From contig NZ_KB899661.1 of the NCBI RefSeq assembly GCF_000378385.1, positions 162,816-226,815 of the forward strand: DNA of 64,000 nucleotides, read 5' to 3'. This document shows positions 25,444 to 34,176 of the stretch, one piece after another. The position numbers and the translations under genes are program-made. Origin of the DNA: Paenibacillus daejeonensis DSM 15491. Its GTDB lineage: Bacteria; Bacillota; Bacilli; Paenibacillales; Paenibacillaceae. The notes below the pieces were generated by a model. The model was not told where the DNA came from. It saw nothing but the letters and a program-made list of their open reading frames with translations, and searched no databases. How positions within the stretch are numbered: position 1 is the stretch's first letter; every line of letters begins with the position of its first letter.

Positions 25444-25894
25444 CGCCACCTCCTCCCAGAATGAGGCGTTTCTTCAACTCTGCAACATAGCCACGGGAAA
25501 CATACTCTTTGCTGCCTGACTTGAAATGTACGCACAGATTGCCGTTAAAGACCAACTCAAAGCGGTCAATTTGATCGAGATTGCCAATCACGGATTTGGA
25601 GAACCGTTGAAAACGATGCTCCTGCAGCTGCTCTTCGACTTCATACAGCTTCATTTTCAGCTCGGTTGGCTGACTCTCCCGGACCGCGAACACTTTGCGA
25701 TTCTCTGCGTAGACATAATCAATTTCAGTCGGATTTAGCAAAATAGACCGTTCGTCATCCACCCCCACCAGCCGCCGGGTGGGTTGGGACTGCAGCCGCT
25801 TCATAAGCGCTGCCAGCTCATCCGTCCATTCTTTTGCCTGAATGATGATCGTTGGCTCGTCATGCTCCTCACTAATTTCAATCTTGATTTTCAT
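25430..25894 (-). CDS. LytTR-domain DNA-binding regulator
   Basis: A regulator of about 154 residues. The N-terminal 50 residues (MKIKIEIS...) lack a receiver domain. The C-terminal 100 residues are a LytTR domain (RRLVGVDDERSILL, EIDYVYAENRKVFAV, FQRFSKSVIGNLDQIDRFEL, YVSRGYVAELKKRL). An ATG at 25921 is in frame, but a TACTAT -10-like element lies right on it, so I prefer 25894. It heads the operon with DUF3021 and an ABC exporter. Confidence 0.87.
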   Translation of the reverse strand: MKIKIEISEEHDEPTIIIQAKEWTDELAALMKRLQSQPTRRLVGVDDERSILLNPTEIDYVYAENRKVFAVRESQPTELKMKLYEVEEQLQEHRFQRFSKSVIGNLDQIDRFELVFNGNLCVHFKSGSKEYVSRGYVAELKKRLILGGGGDGDH

Positions 25895-26154
25895 ATCGCG
25901 GGATCCACTCCCTCTGCTCATCTATAGTATGCCTGCTCCCCAGGCCCCCCGCTACCGAATCGGGATGAGTTGCAGCTCCTGCTGCACAAGTCGTATAAAA
26001 TGCAACCTGTACTGCATAAGGTTGTTTAACTCGTATTTGAAGGAAACGCGGCCACTTATTCGTTATCGTCATTATGTATTCAATCTGCTACTACGAAATT
26101 TGGGCTTGGTGGTTCCCCGCAAAGTGCAACTTAAGCTCCCTGTGATGCATTAAT
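25895..26154. promoter_or_regulatory. Upstream region of the LytTR module with an inverted repeat
   Basis: The stretch holds no gene. CAACCT-N10-AGGTTG (26002-26007 and 26018-26023) is a perfect inverted repeat about 110 bp before the regulator start and could be its own binding site. TACTAT near 25925-25920 on the minus strand is a possible -10. Confidence 0.4.
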
Positions 26155-26212
26155 AAAAAAACCGCCAAGCATGTGCCGAGGCGCTGCCTCGAACCATGCT
26201 GACGGTTTCTTT
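26155..26212 (-). terminator. Intrinsic terminator of the catalase gene
   Basis: On the minus strand AACCG, AGCATG and CGAGGC pair with GCCTCG, CATGCT and CGGTT, followed by seven T residues. Confidence 0.9.
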
Positions 26213-26230
26213 CCTGTGTATGAAGGTGTA

Positions 26231-28279
26231 TTAGGCCAACTCTCGCTCCCAGAACCGGTGCTGTGTGATGGCGCCGATGAACTCCTGGGCAAAATCTTCG
26301 GCAGATGAAGCTGTGAGGACACCCGGCTTACCCTTAAGGGACTCCTTCTCCAGCAGCTCTTCACCGGCATAGGATGCACCAATCGGCTTAGCGTGTGCAA
26401 AAGCCTCACGGAGGAAATAGCGCGTCTCCTCCTCGAATTTCTTGTCACCGCGCTTGCTGCCCACCACATAGATGGCGTCGAAGATGACGGAATCCGCGGT
26501 CTGGAATGTATGATCCAGCTCCAGCTCCTGACCGTCCGCTCCCTTGATAGGTGTCAGCTTACTGCTGATTAATTCAGCCTGAATGCCAGCCAGCTTCAAT
26601 GCAGACAGAACCTCACCTACTTGCTCCACAGGCGCGTCGCTGTCCAGGATGACGCCCACCTTGCGGGTAGCCGCTGCCATCGTCGTGTTCAACTGGCTGA
26701 GCGCAGGCGAGGCTTTGGTCACCTTACTTTCTTCGGCCTGTGGCGGGTTCGCACCAATATTGTCAGCCACCTGGGTCATCAACTCGCTACTCACATGGCC
26801 AAACATATCCACGGCCTGCTGCCGTACATCCTTGCTCTTCACCTTGCCCAGCTCAAAGGAGAAGGCTTGGATGATATGCAGCTGCTCCGGCTCCGACATA
26901 CTGTTCCAGAACAGACGAGCCTGGGAGAAATGGTCCTTGAAGCTCTCGCTGCGTGCGCGGACCTTGTGCCCCTCTACCCTCTCCTGATAATGGGCATATC
27001 CGCCTTCGGATTCCGGAACAGGGGCTGGTGTATTGCCGGCCAACGAGTTCTTGTGGTAGCTGACCGCTCCCCGGTTGATGGTCTGACGTCCGTGCCCGTC
27101 ACGCTGGTTGTTGAAGAACGGGCAGACGGGCCGGTTGATCGGCAGCTCGTGGAAGTTCGGTCCGCCCAGCCGGATCAGCTGGGTATCCGTATAGGAGAAC
27201 AACCGGCCTTGCAGCAGCGGATCGTTGGAGAAATCAATGCCTGGCACGACATGTCCGGGATGAAAGGCTACCTGCTCCGCCTCCGCGAAGACATTATCCA
27301 CGTTGCGATTCAACGTCATTTTGCCAATCAGCTTGACCGGCACCTCCTCCTCCGGCCAGATCTTGGTCGGGTCTAGGATATCAAAATCAAACTTGAACTC
27401 GTCTTCTTCCTTCAGCAATTGGACGCCTAGCTCATATTCTGGATAATCCCCATTCTCGATCGCATCCCACAGGTCGCGGCGATGAAAGTCCGGGTCTTTA
27501 CCCGAAATTTTTTGAGCCTCGTCCCAGACGATGGAATGAACGCCAAGTACAGGCTTCCAGTGGAATTTTACAAAGTGCGCCTGGCCCTGATCATTGATGA
27601 AACGGAAGGTATGCACGCCAAACCCTTCCATCATTCGCAGGCTGCGGGGAAGCGCTCGGTCGGACATCGCCCACATGACCATATGTGCCGTCTCCTGATT
27701 ATTAGCTACGAAATCCCAGAACGTATCGTGGGCGGAGGCGGCCTGCGGCATTTCGTTGTGCGGCTCGGGCTTGACGGCATGGATCAGATCCGGGAATTTG
27801 ATGGCATCCTGAATGAAGAAGACAGGAATGTTGTTGCCAACCAGATCATAGTTTCCTTCTTGCGTATAGAATTTGGTGGCGAAGCCTCGCGCATCTCGTA
27901 CCGTCTCAGCAGAGCCCTTGGAGCCGGCAACTGTAGAGAACCGGACGAAGACCGGCGTTTTCTCGGCTGGGTCCTGGAGAAAACCGGCTTTTGTATATTC
28001 TTTCATGGATTGGTAGAGTTCAAACTCGCCATGAGCAGCAAATCCTCGGGCATGCACGATGCGCTCGGGAATCCGCTCATGATCGAAGTGCGTCATTTTT
28101 TCGCGAAAGTGGAAGTCCTCCAACAGGGTCGGTCCCCGCTCGCCCGCCTTTAGGGAAAACTCATCCTCCGCAACTTTGAGCCCCTGGTTGGTTGTTAGGG
28201 CCTGACCTTGATCGGTGACCTTGTATTCCTCAAGTTGCTCCTGTTTACGGTTAACGGGTACTTTGTGATCGCTCATCAT
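26231..28279 (-). CDS. katE: Large-subunit catalase (HPII/KatE type)
   Basis: A haem catalase of about 682 residues that splits hydrogen peroxide. The core motifs are ERIVHARGFAAHGEFE (distal His), PVFVRFSTVAGSKGSAET, FWDFVANNQETAHMVMW and the proximal RLFSYTDTQLIRLGGPNF with the haem-ligand Tyr. The C-terminal 150 residues form the flavodoxin/glutamine-amidotransferase-like domain found only in large catalases (KVGVILDSDAP onward). Two adjacent ATGs at 28279 and 28276 follow AAGGAAGG; an upstream in-frame start at 28315 has no ribosome binding site. It is a single-gene unit. Confidence 0.93.
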   Translation of the reverse strand: MMSDHKVPVNRKQEQLEEYKVTDQGQALTTNQGLKVAEDEFSLKAGERGPTLLEDFHFREKMTHFDHERIPERIVHARGFAAHGEFELYQSMKEYTKAGFLQDPAEKTPVFVRFSTVAGSKGSAETVRDARGFATKFYTQEGNYDLVGNNIPVFFIQDAIKFPDLIHAVKPEPHNEMPQAASAHDTFWDFVANNQETAHMVMWAMSDRALPRSLRMMEGFGVHTFRFINDQGQAHFVKFHWKPVLGVHSIVWDEAQKISGKDPDFHRRDLWDAIENGDYPEYELGVQLLKEEDEFKFDFDILDPTKIWPEEEVPVKLIGKMTLNRNVDNVFAEAEQVAFHPGHVVPGIDFSNDPLLQGRLFSYTDTQLIRLGGPNFHELPINRPVCPFFNNQRDGHGRQTINRGAVSYHKNSLAGNTPAPVPESEGGYAHYQERVEGHKVRARSESFKDHFSQARLFWNSMSEPEQLHIIQAFSFELGKVKSKDVRQQAVDMFGHVSSELMTQVADNIGANPPQAEESKVTKASPALSQLNTTMAAATRKVGVILDSDAPVEQVGEVLSALKLAGIQAELISSKLTPIKGADGQELELDHTFQTADSVIFDAIYVVGSKRGDKKFEEETRYFLREAFAHAKPIGASYAGEELLEKESLKGKPGVLTASSAEDFAQEFIGAITQHRFWERELA

Positions 28280-28372
28280 GCACTTCCTTCCTTGTTTCTG
28301 GTGGGTAACAGACATAGGACAAACTACACGGCATTACCCTAGTGAACGAAAATTCAATCACCCTCCGTTCCC

Positions 28373-28388
28373 TGACAAACTGTTGTCA
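28373..28388. promoter_or_regulatory. Palindrome in the catalase/exporter divergent region
   Basis: TGACAA-actg-TTGTCA is a perfect inverted repeat between the divergent catalase and DrrA-like genes, 12 bp before a TATACT that could be the exporter -10. It is a candidate operator. Confidence 0.4.
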
Positions 28389-28494
28389 ACAATACACGGG
28401 TATACTGCTAAGGAGAACTAAGCAATCCAGAAGACATGAAGGTTTGGCGATTGCGTATAATCAAGGGAGATAGGAAAAGGAATGGGAGGTCATT

Positions 28495-29493
28495 ATGCGT
28501 ACACATCAGCCGCAAGAAGAGTGGGCAGTCGAAGCAACAGATCTGGTCAAGCGCTTCGGGGACCTGCAGGTCGTCGATGGCATCTCGCTCAAAGTTAAAA
28601 AGGGCTCAATCTATGGATTTCTTGGTCCGAATGGGGCAGGTAAGACAACGACGATCAAAATGCTGGCTACGCTGCTGCAGCCAGATGGCGGAAACGCCAC
28701 GGTCATGGGCCATGATTTGCGGAAGGATCCGGATGGCGTGCGGCAATGCATCAGTCTGACTGGCCAATTCGCGTCGGTAGATGAGGAGATGTCCGGCCGG
28801 GAAAACCTGATCCTGATTGCCAGACTGGTCGGATTCACTCGGCAAGGGGCCAAGCAGCGGGCCATGGATCTGCTGCGTGCATTTAACCTAGAGGACGCGG
28901 CAGACCGCCAGGTCAAAAAATACTCGGGCGGCATGCGACGTCGTATCGACATCGCGGCCAGCATTGTCACTGCGCCGGATCTGCTCTTCCTGGACGAGCC
29001 GACAACCGGGCTGGATCCGCGTAGTCGCAACCAGGTCTGGGATATTATCCGGGCACTGGTGAACAGTGGGACAACCGTCTTCCTGACCACGCAGTATCTG
29101 GAGGAAGCCGACCAGCTTGCGGACCGAATCGGTGTCATCGACCACGGGCGGCTGATTGCCGAAGGGACGAGCAGCGAACTGAAAGCTATGGTTGGCGCCG
29201 GGCGACTGACCGTACATCTGCAATCCAGTGATGATCTGCCGGTTGCCCATCGGGTATTGGCGGAAATCACAGGCGAGACTGTTGAAATCGACGAGCGCGC
29301 CCACCGCTTGATCGCGCAGATTGGTAATCACAGCGAAGCGGCAGCGGCACTCAGCCGACTGGTTACAGAAGGCATCCCGATTACCGATTTCTCCATGGGC
29401 CAGCCTAGCTTGGATGAGGTATTCCTCACCCTGACGGGCAAACCCGCATCAACGGAAGAAGGAGGCGATAACCATGTTAATCAGGCCGGATAG
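28495..29493 (+). CDS. DrrA-like ABC exporter ATPase
   Basis: A 332-residue ATPase of the daunorubicin-resistance family. Walker A GPNGAGKT, signature YSGGMRRR, Walker B LLFLDEPTTGLDPRSRNQVW and the DrrA-typical C-terminal region ending in ITDFSMGQPSLDEVFLTLTG are all present. RBS GGGAGG. It overlaps the permease gene by 20 bp. It probably exports an antibiotic or lipid-like compound, its own or a competitor's. Confidence 0.92.
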   Translation: MRTHQPQEEWAVEATDLVKRFGDLQVVDGISLKVKKGSIYGFLGPNGAGKTTTIKMLATLLQPDGGNATVMGHDLRKDPDGVRQCISLTGQFASVDEEMSGRENLILIARLVGFTRQGAKQRAMDLLRAFNLEDAADRQVKKYSGGMRRRIDIAASIVTAPDLLFLDEPTTGLDPRSRNQVWDIIRALVNSGTTVFLTTQYLEEADQLADRIGVIDHGRLIAEGTSSELKAMVGAGRLTVHLQSSDDLPVAHRVLAEITGETVEIDERAHRLIAQIGNHSEAAAALSRLVTEGIPITDFSMGQPSLDEVFLTLTGKPASTEEGGDNHVNQAG

Positions 29494-30298
29494 TGCCCCT
29501 GATCTGGAACAGGTGCTGTCGCTCAAGCAACGGCCCCGGCGGCCGAGTCCGCTCACCGCCTGTCTGACGCTGGCCTGGCGGGCGCTGCTGAAGATCAAAT
29601 ACGTCCCAGAGCAGCTCTTTGATGTGACGGCGTTCCCGGTCATCTTCCTGTTGATGTTCACCTACTTGTTCGGCGGAGCCATCTCGGGATCGACGGGCGA
29701 GTATTTGAACTTCGTCCTCCCAGGCATTCTGGTCATGACGGTGTCGATGATCACCATGTACACGGGCACGGACCTGAACAAGGATATCCAAAAAGGAATC
29801 TTCGACCGATTCCGTACGCTGCCGTTCTGGCGGCCTGCCGTACTCGTTGGCGCGCTGATGGTCGATACGGTCCGCTATCTGCTGGCTTCATCGATCATGA
29901 TCGGTCTCGGCTATGCGCTAGGCTTCCGCCCGGACAACGGATTGGGCGGGCTGTTGCTCGGCGTGGGATTGCTGCTCGTCTTCGCCTTCAGCCTCTCCTG
30001 GATCTGGACCCTGCTGGGCCTGATCGTCCGCACGGAGAAGGCGCTCATGGCGATCAGCATGATGGTGCTGTTCCCGCTGACCTTCCTCAGCAGCGTCTTC
30101 GTCGACACGTCCACGATGCCGCGTTGGCTGCAAGCGGTCGTCGACATCAATCCGGTGACGCTCGTCGTCAATGCGGTCCGCGGCCTGGCGCATGGACCGA
30201 GCGCAGCTGGTGACGTGACGCTGGTGCTCATCATCTCCGCCGCACTCGTCGCCGTGTTCGCGCCGCTGACGATGTACTTCTATAACAACAAGAAGTAA
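29474..30298 (+). CDS. DrrB-like ABC exporter permease
   Basis: A 274-residue ABC-2 permease with six predicted helices. LPGILVMTVSMITMYTG and INPVTLVVNAVRGL are characteristic DrrB segments. It is translated from an ATG within the end of the ATPase gene. A strong terminator follows. Confidence 0.92.
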   Translation: MLIRPDSAPDLEQVLSLKQRPRRPSPLTACLTLAWRALLKIKYVPEQLFDVTAFPVIFLLMFTYLFGGAISGSTGEYLNFVLPGILVMTVSMITMYTGTDLNKDIQKGIFDRFRTLPFWRPAVLVGALMVDTVRYLLASSIMIGLGYALGFRPDNGLGGLLLGVGLLLVFAFSLSWIWTLLGLIVRTEKALMAISMMVLFPLTFLSSVFVDTSTMPRWLQAVVDINPVTLVVNAVRGLAHGPSAAGDVTLVLIISAALVAVFAPLTMYFYNNKK

Positions 30299-30309
30299 GA
30301 AGTATAAGT

Positions 30310-30365
30310 GCATGACAAAAAGCCTGTCCGGTTATTGCGTTAGTTCCGGGCAGGCTTTTTTGGCG
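30310..30365 (+). terminator. Intrinsic terminator of the DrrAB-like operon
   Basis: AAAAAGCCTGTCCGG pairs with CCGGGCAGGCTTTTTT around a 14-nt loop. Confidence 0.9.
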
Positions 30366-30497
30366 TGTGGTGAGGGGCTAATGCCCAAGGTAGATGAGAT
30401 AGGTGGTTGAGTGGGTTGAGTGGGTTGAGTAGGTTGCGCAGGGTACGTAGAGTGCTAGAGATGGGGGGGAGTGAGCCTGGCAGCGCTACGGCAGTGC
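30366..30497. other. Intergenic DNA with a short GTTGAGTGG repeat
   Basis: Only a degenerate run of GGTTGAGTGG-like 9-10-bp repeats (about 30400-30435) is visible; no gene is seen. Confidence 0.5.
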
Positions 30498-30905
30498 AAT
30501 TCGAGTAACATTGTGCACCTCATTTAGCTCACCTGCCCGCTTCCGAGCAATTCAAGTAACATTGTGCACCTCATTTAGCTCACCTGCCCGCTTCCGAGCA
30601 ATTCAAGTAACATTGTGCACCTCATTCAGCTCACCTGCACACTTCCGAGCGATTCAAGTAACATTGTGCACCTCATTCAGCATACTCTCCCGATTTCGAG
30701 CAATTCAAGTAACATTGTGCACCTTATTTAGCTCACCTGCCCGCTTCCGAGCAATTCAAGTAACATTGTGCACCTCATTCAGCGAGAACCCCCCAGCCAC
30801 TGAAATCCAAGTAACTTTTTACCCCTGGTTGAGCGTAATCACGGACAGCGGCACAATTCAAGTAACTTTTTGCCCCTGGTTCGCCGCACTCATCTACCGT
30901 ACCCA
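30498..30905 (+). repeat. 51-bp tandem repeat array 3 (8 units, hybrid)
   Basis: Units begin at 30498, 30549, 30600, 30651, 30702, 30753, 30804 and 30855, all 51 bp apart. Units 1-6 carry the array-2 core (AAGTAACATTGTGCACCT) with a different second half (AGCTCACCTGCCCGCTTCCG). Units 7 and 8 switch to the array-4 core (AAGTAACTTTTT-CCCCTGG). It lies between convergent genes. Confidence 0.95.
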
Positions 30906-30939
30906 CCTGATGCATCTTCCCACTCTCATCAAAAGTGGA

Positions 30940-32379
30940 TCAGATCATCCCCTCCAACAGCTTCGTCAGCTTGGGCTGCAGCTGCCACAAGTGGAAGTTC
31001 CCTTGCACGTAATATATTGCTTCCCGGTCATCCCCGAAGCCGACATATTCTGGCGATTTTTTGGGCAGCTTTTTTTTGCCAATCAGATAGGCGGGTACAT
31101 AGGGATTAGCCTCTATAGCCAGGCGCAGCATGTGCCTGATGGTTGATTCCGGCTTGTCCAATCCCTGCTCCACTAATACCCGACTGTAAGTAAACCACGC
31201 GCTGGCGTCCTCTTCATAAGCGGTTATCAACTGGGATGCCTTCTTATACTCATGTTCTTCCAGATACGCCATCAGTAGTAAATCACGCGCACCCTGATTA
31301 TCGTTCGGATTGAGCTCCAGCATTTCTTCGAGCTGAAGAATCGCCTCTTCCTGATTGAACATCGTCGCACAGGTCTGAGCATAATTCAGCTTCGCCCTCA
31401 TGTACGGCCGGGTTTCAACATCCATCCAGAAATGTCCCTTGGCTGCCTTGAATCGTTTTTCCCCAAGCGCCCGCTCTCCAGCAAGCATCCCTTCCCGGTA
31501 ATAATAAGCGGCCACACGCGGATTAGGAGCTAACTCCCCAAGTATGGAATAAGCATCAGCCTCATCCGGATTGACCTCGATGACCTGGCGGGCAAGCCTC
31601 TCACGTTTGACAGGATCGTTCTGGGACATGGCTTGATCCAATAATGCTGCGGCATTTCGTCCTTTGGCCTTGTTGTTTGAACCAATTTGAACCGCAGGTG
31701 CCGGCATGGCGCCATCGTTTTGCATCAGGTTTTTCAAGAATGCCTGTGCCTCTTCCATCGTCTCAAAATCCTGATTGGCCAACATGTCCTGAATCGCCTT
31801 CATTTGAGCTTCCATCGAATTACGCGATTGAAGATTCATGGGAGGTTCCCCCACTGAATCCTCCATTGCTTCCCATTGAGCCACAAAATAATCAAATACT
31901 TGATCCATTTTGTTTGAAATTGTCGCCGCCGATACCCCGTATTTTCTCGCTAGATCAGCCTGAGTAATAAAGGTATCCGTCAAAATTGCGAGCATATTTT
32001 CCAAGACGGCTGGAAAAACCGCTACTTTGCGAATAATTGGCTGGTTTTCAGCGGCAAATTGATTCCAAATGACTACAAGATCATAAATATCTTCATCGTC
32101 ATACCGACCCGACGTGTGCTCTACAAACAGCTTGGCCACTTCGAGATGAATGGGAATATCCCATACCAATTCCTCGTTCATCGCTTTTTCCAGATTGAAT
32201 TCTGGCGCAGCAGAATCGAAACGGGTCACATTGTTCATCGCGTCTTCCAGGTTCCATTCAGGCTCGGCCTTAGGGCCGATGCGTGTGATATTGCTTTCCT
32301 GGTCTTTGTCGAGACAGCATTTCTTATACTTTTTCCCGCTTCCGCAGTGGCAATTGTCGTTACGTCCTAATTTTTGCAT
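30940..32379 (-). CDS. SEC-C zinc-motif protein with helix-turn-helix and TPR-like repeats
   Basis: A protein of about 479 residues. It starts MQKLGRNDNCHCGSGKKYKKCC, the zinc-binding SEC-C motif also found at the end of SecA. Near residue 140 there is a helix-turn-helix-like segment (TQADLARKYGVSAATISNKMD). The C-terminal half has TPR-like helical pairs, including LEEMLELNPNDNQGARDLL. No signal peptide or membrane segment is seen. I chose ATG at 32379 (GAAAGG upstream) over in-frame starts at 32415 and 32433. The role is unknown; SEC-C proteins often bind proteins or nucleic acids. Confidence 0.82.
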   Translation of the reverse strand: MQKLGRNDNCHCGSGKKYKKCCLDKDQESNITRIGPKAEPEWNLEDAMNNVTRFDSAAPEFNLEKAMNEELVWDIPIHLEVAKLFVEHTSGRYDDEDIYDLVVIWNQFAAENQPIIRKVAVFPAVLENMLAILTDTFITQADLARKYGVSAATISNKMDQVFDYFVAQWEAMEDSVGEPPMNLQSRNSMEAQMKAIQDMLANQDFETMEEAQAFLKNLMQNDGAMPAPAVQIGSNNKAKGRNAAALLDQAMSQNDPVKRERLARQVIEVNPDEADAYSILGELAPNPRVAAYYYREGMLAGERALGEKRFKAAKGHFWMDVETRPYMRAKLNYAQTCATMFNQEEAILQLEEMLELNPNDNQGARDLLLMAYLEEHEYKKASQLITAYEEDASAWFTYSRVLVEQGLDKPESTIRHMLRLAIEANPYVPAYLIGKKKLPKKSPEYVGFGDDREAIYYVQGNFHLWQLQPKLTKLLEGMI

Positions 32380-32528
32380 CTCTATCAGCCTTTCATTCGA
32401 CAACTTTTTGTCCATATTAACATAGACGGCCATTTAAAACACATAAACCAGAGCCTTGAGGCGAATTTCCAGTGTGCTACAATAAGTCCAACACAATAAG
32501 TCCAACGAAACCCAAGGAGGCTGATAGC

Positions 32529-33419
32529 ATGCAGACATTATCCGACGAGACCATTCGGGAGGCGCTGAGCCAGCGTACCGTTACGCTGCCCGACGGTACC
32601 AGGATCCCGGCACTAGGTCAGGGCACGTGGAATATGGGCGACAATCCCGCACGACGGGAGGAAGAAGTTCAGGCCCTGCGTCTGGGTATCGAGCTCGGCA
32701 TGACGGTCGTGGATACGGCGGAGATGTATGGTGAGGGGTTGTCAGAGTCGCTAGTCGGTGAGGCGATCAAGGGGAAACGCGATGAAGTGTTCCTCGTCTC
32801 CAAGGTTTATCCGCACAATGCAGGCGGCGAACGGCTCGCGCGCAGCTGCGAAGCGAGTCTGCAGCGGCTCGGGACGGATCACCTGGATCTGTATCTGCTC
32901 CATTGGCGTGGAAGCATCCCCCTGGCGGAAACGGTTCAAGGAATGGAACAGCTGGTAGCTGAGGGCAAAATCCGCCGCTGGGGCGTCTCCAACCTGGACA
33001 CCTCCGATATGCAGGAGCTCTGGAAGGTGCCAGGTGGAGAAGCATGTGCAGTGAATCAGGTGCTCTATCATATCGCATCGCGCGGAATTGAGTATGAGCT
33101 CCAGCCTTGGCTGCAACAGCAACGCATTCCCATGATGGCTTATAGCCCGTTGGCACAAGGTGGATCGATGCGGAAAGGGATGCTGGAGAATAAAGTCGTG
33201 CAAAGTATTGCTAAGGAATACCAAGTGTCACCTTCGCAGCTGATTCTGGCTTGGACCATTCGCAAGAGCGGCGTGCTCTCGATTCCCAAAGCTTCCAGCT
33301 CCGACCACGTACGCGAGAATGCTGCGGCGGCCAGCATTGACCTGCGTGAGGATACGCTGGCTCAATTGGAGGAGGCATTCCCTGCACCGAAACGCAAAGT
33401 GCCGCTGGATATCATCTAG
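32529..33419 (+). CDS. Aldo/keto reductase
   Basis: A 296-residue NADPH-dependent reductase. The catalytic tetrad can be placed: Asp in VVDTAEMYGEG, the Tyr of that segment, Lys in VFLVSKVYPHN, and His in YLLHWRG. The coenzyme end reads PKASSSDHVRENAAA. AAGGAGG precedes ATG at 32529; a longer frame from 32472 is not supported. Its last 8 bp overlap the convergent response-regulator gene. Confidence 0.92.
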   Translation: MQTLSDETIREALSQRTVTLPDGTRIPALGQGTWNMGDNPARREEEVQALRLGIELGMTVVDTAEMYGEGLSESLVGEAIKGKRDEVFLVSKVYPHNAGGERLARSCEASLQRLGTDHLDLYLLHWRGSIPLAETVQGMEQLVAEGKIRRWGVSNLDTSDMQELWKVPGGEACAVNQVLYHIASRGIEYELQPWLQQQRIPMMAYSPLAQGGSMRKGMLENKVVQSIAKEYQVSPSQLILAWTIRKSGVLSIPKASSSDHVRENAAAASIDLREDTLAQLEEAFPAPKRKVPLDII

Positions 33420-34176
33420 TAGAACGCTCTGCCTCTCCCATGACAGCCGTTTTATAAGTACCCGGCGTGTGTGTGGTAAACTGTTTAAACACTTTGTAGA
33501 AATGACGGATACTCTCGTAACCAACGCTGCGCGCCACCTGCTCGACTGTCGGCTGCTGCGGGTGGACGAGCAGTTCTTTGGCCCGCTCGATCTTCACGCT
33601 GTTCAAGTAATGGACGAAGGTCATGCCCGTCTCCCGTTTCAGCACACTGCAAAAATAGTTGGGATGCATCCCCAAATGGGAGGCCACCTCTTCCAGTGCC
33701 AGATCGTGCATGTAATGCTCCTGCACGTAGGCTTTGAATTTGCTGATAACCGGCAGCTCTGCCGCCTGCAATGCAGGCGGCGAGGCCGGTTCATCTTTGT
33801 TGGCTGCCATGATCTCAATCGCTTGCCGATTCAGAACCTCAAACAGCTCGCGATGTTGAATTGGCTTCAGGAGATAATCCTCCACCCCCATCCGCATCGC
33901 CTGCCGCGCATAATCGAATACGTCATAGCCAGAGAGAATGACGAAGCGCTGCATTTGACGCAGCTGAGCCTCCCGAATGAGGGCCAGTCCATCCATCTCC
34001 GGCATCTGGATATCGGTGATCATCAGATCGTACGATTCACAATCCATGCGCTCCAGCGCCTCGAAGGCATCGTAGGCGCAGTCCACCTGCGTGAACAAGG
34101 ACCGCTCCGCCATAATCATATGCCGCAGACCACCCACGATAATCGGCTCATCATCCACAATCAGCAGCTTCAGCAT
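33412..34176 (-). CDS. YesN-like AraC-family response regulator, second
   Basis: A 254-residue regulator. The receiver has VDDEP, phosphoacceptor Asp55 in LMITDIQMPEMDG, and DYLLKPIQHRE. The C-terminus holds both AraC helix-turn-helix motifs (ASHLGMHPNYFCSVLKRETG and ARSVGYESIRHFYKVFKQF). Its start overlaps the kinase gene by 26 bp. It is the last gene of the LplABC-type operon and probably controls it. Confidence 0.92.
   Translation of the reverse strand: MLKLLIVDDEPIIVGGLRHMIMAERSLFTQVDCAYDAFEALERMDCESYDLMITDIQMPEMDGLALIREAQLRQMQRFVILSGYDVFDYARQAMRMGVEDYLLKPIQHRELFEVLNRQAIEIMAANKDEPASPPALQAAELPVISKFKAYVQEHYMHDLALEEVASHLGMHPNYFCSVLKRETGMTFVHYLNSVKIERAKELLVHPQQPTVEQVARSVGYESIRHFYKVFKQFTTHTPGTYKTAVMGEAERSTR

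Noticed and set aside
28436-28494. Possible leader peptide MKVWRLR... before the DrrA-like gene
   Set aside because: It contains an R-L-R motif, but the frame runs on past the ATPase start, has no good ribosome binding site and no attenuator hairpin was found.
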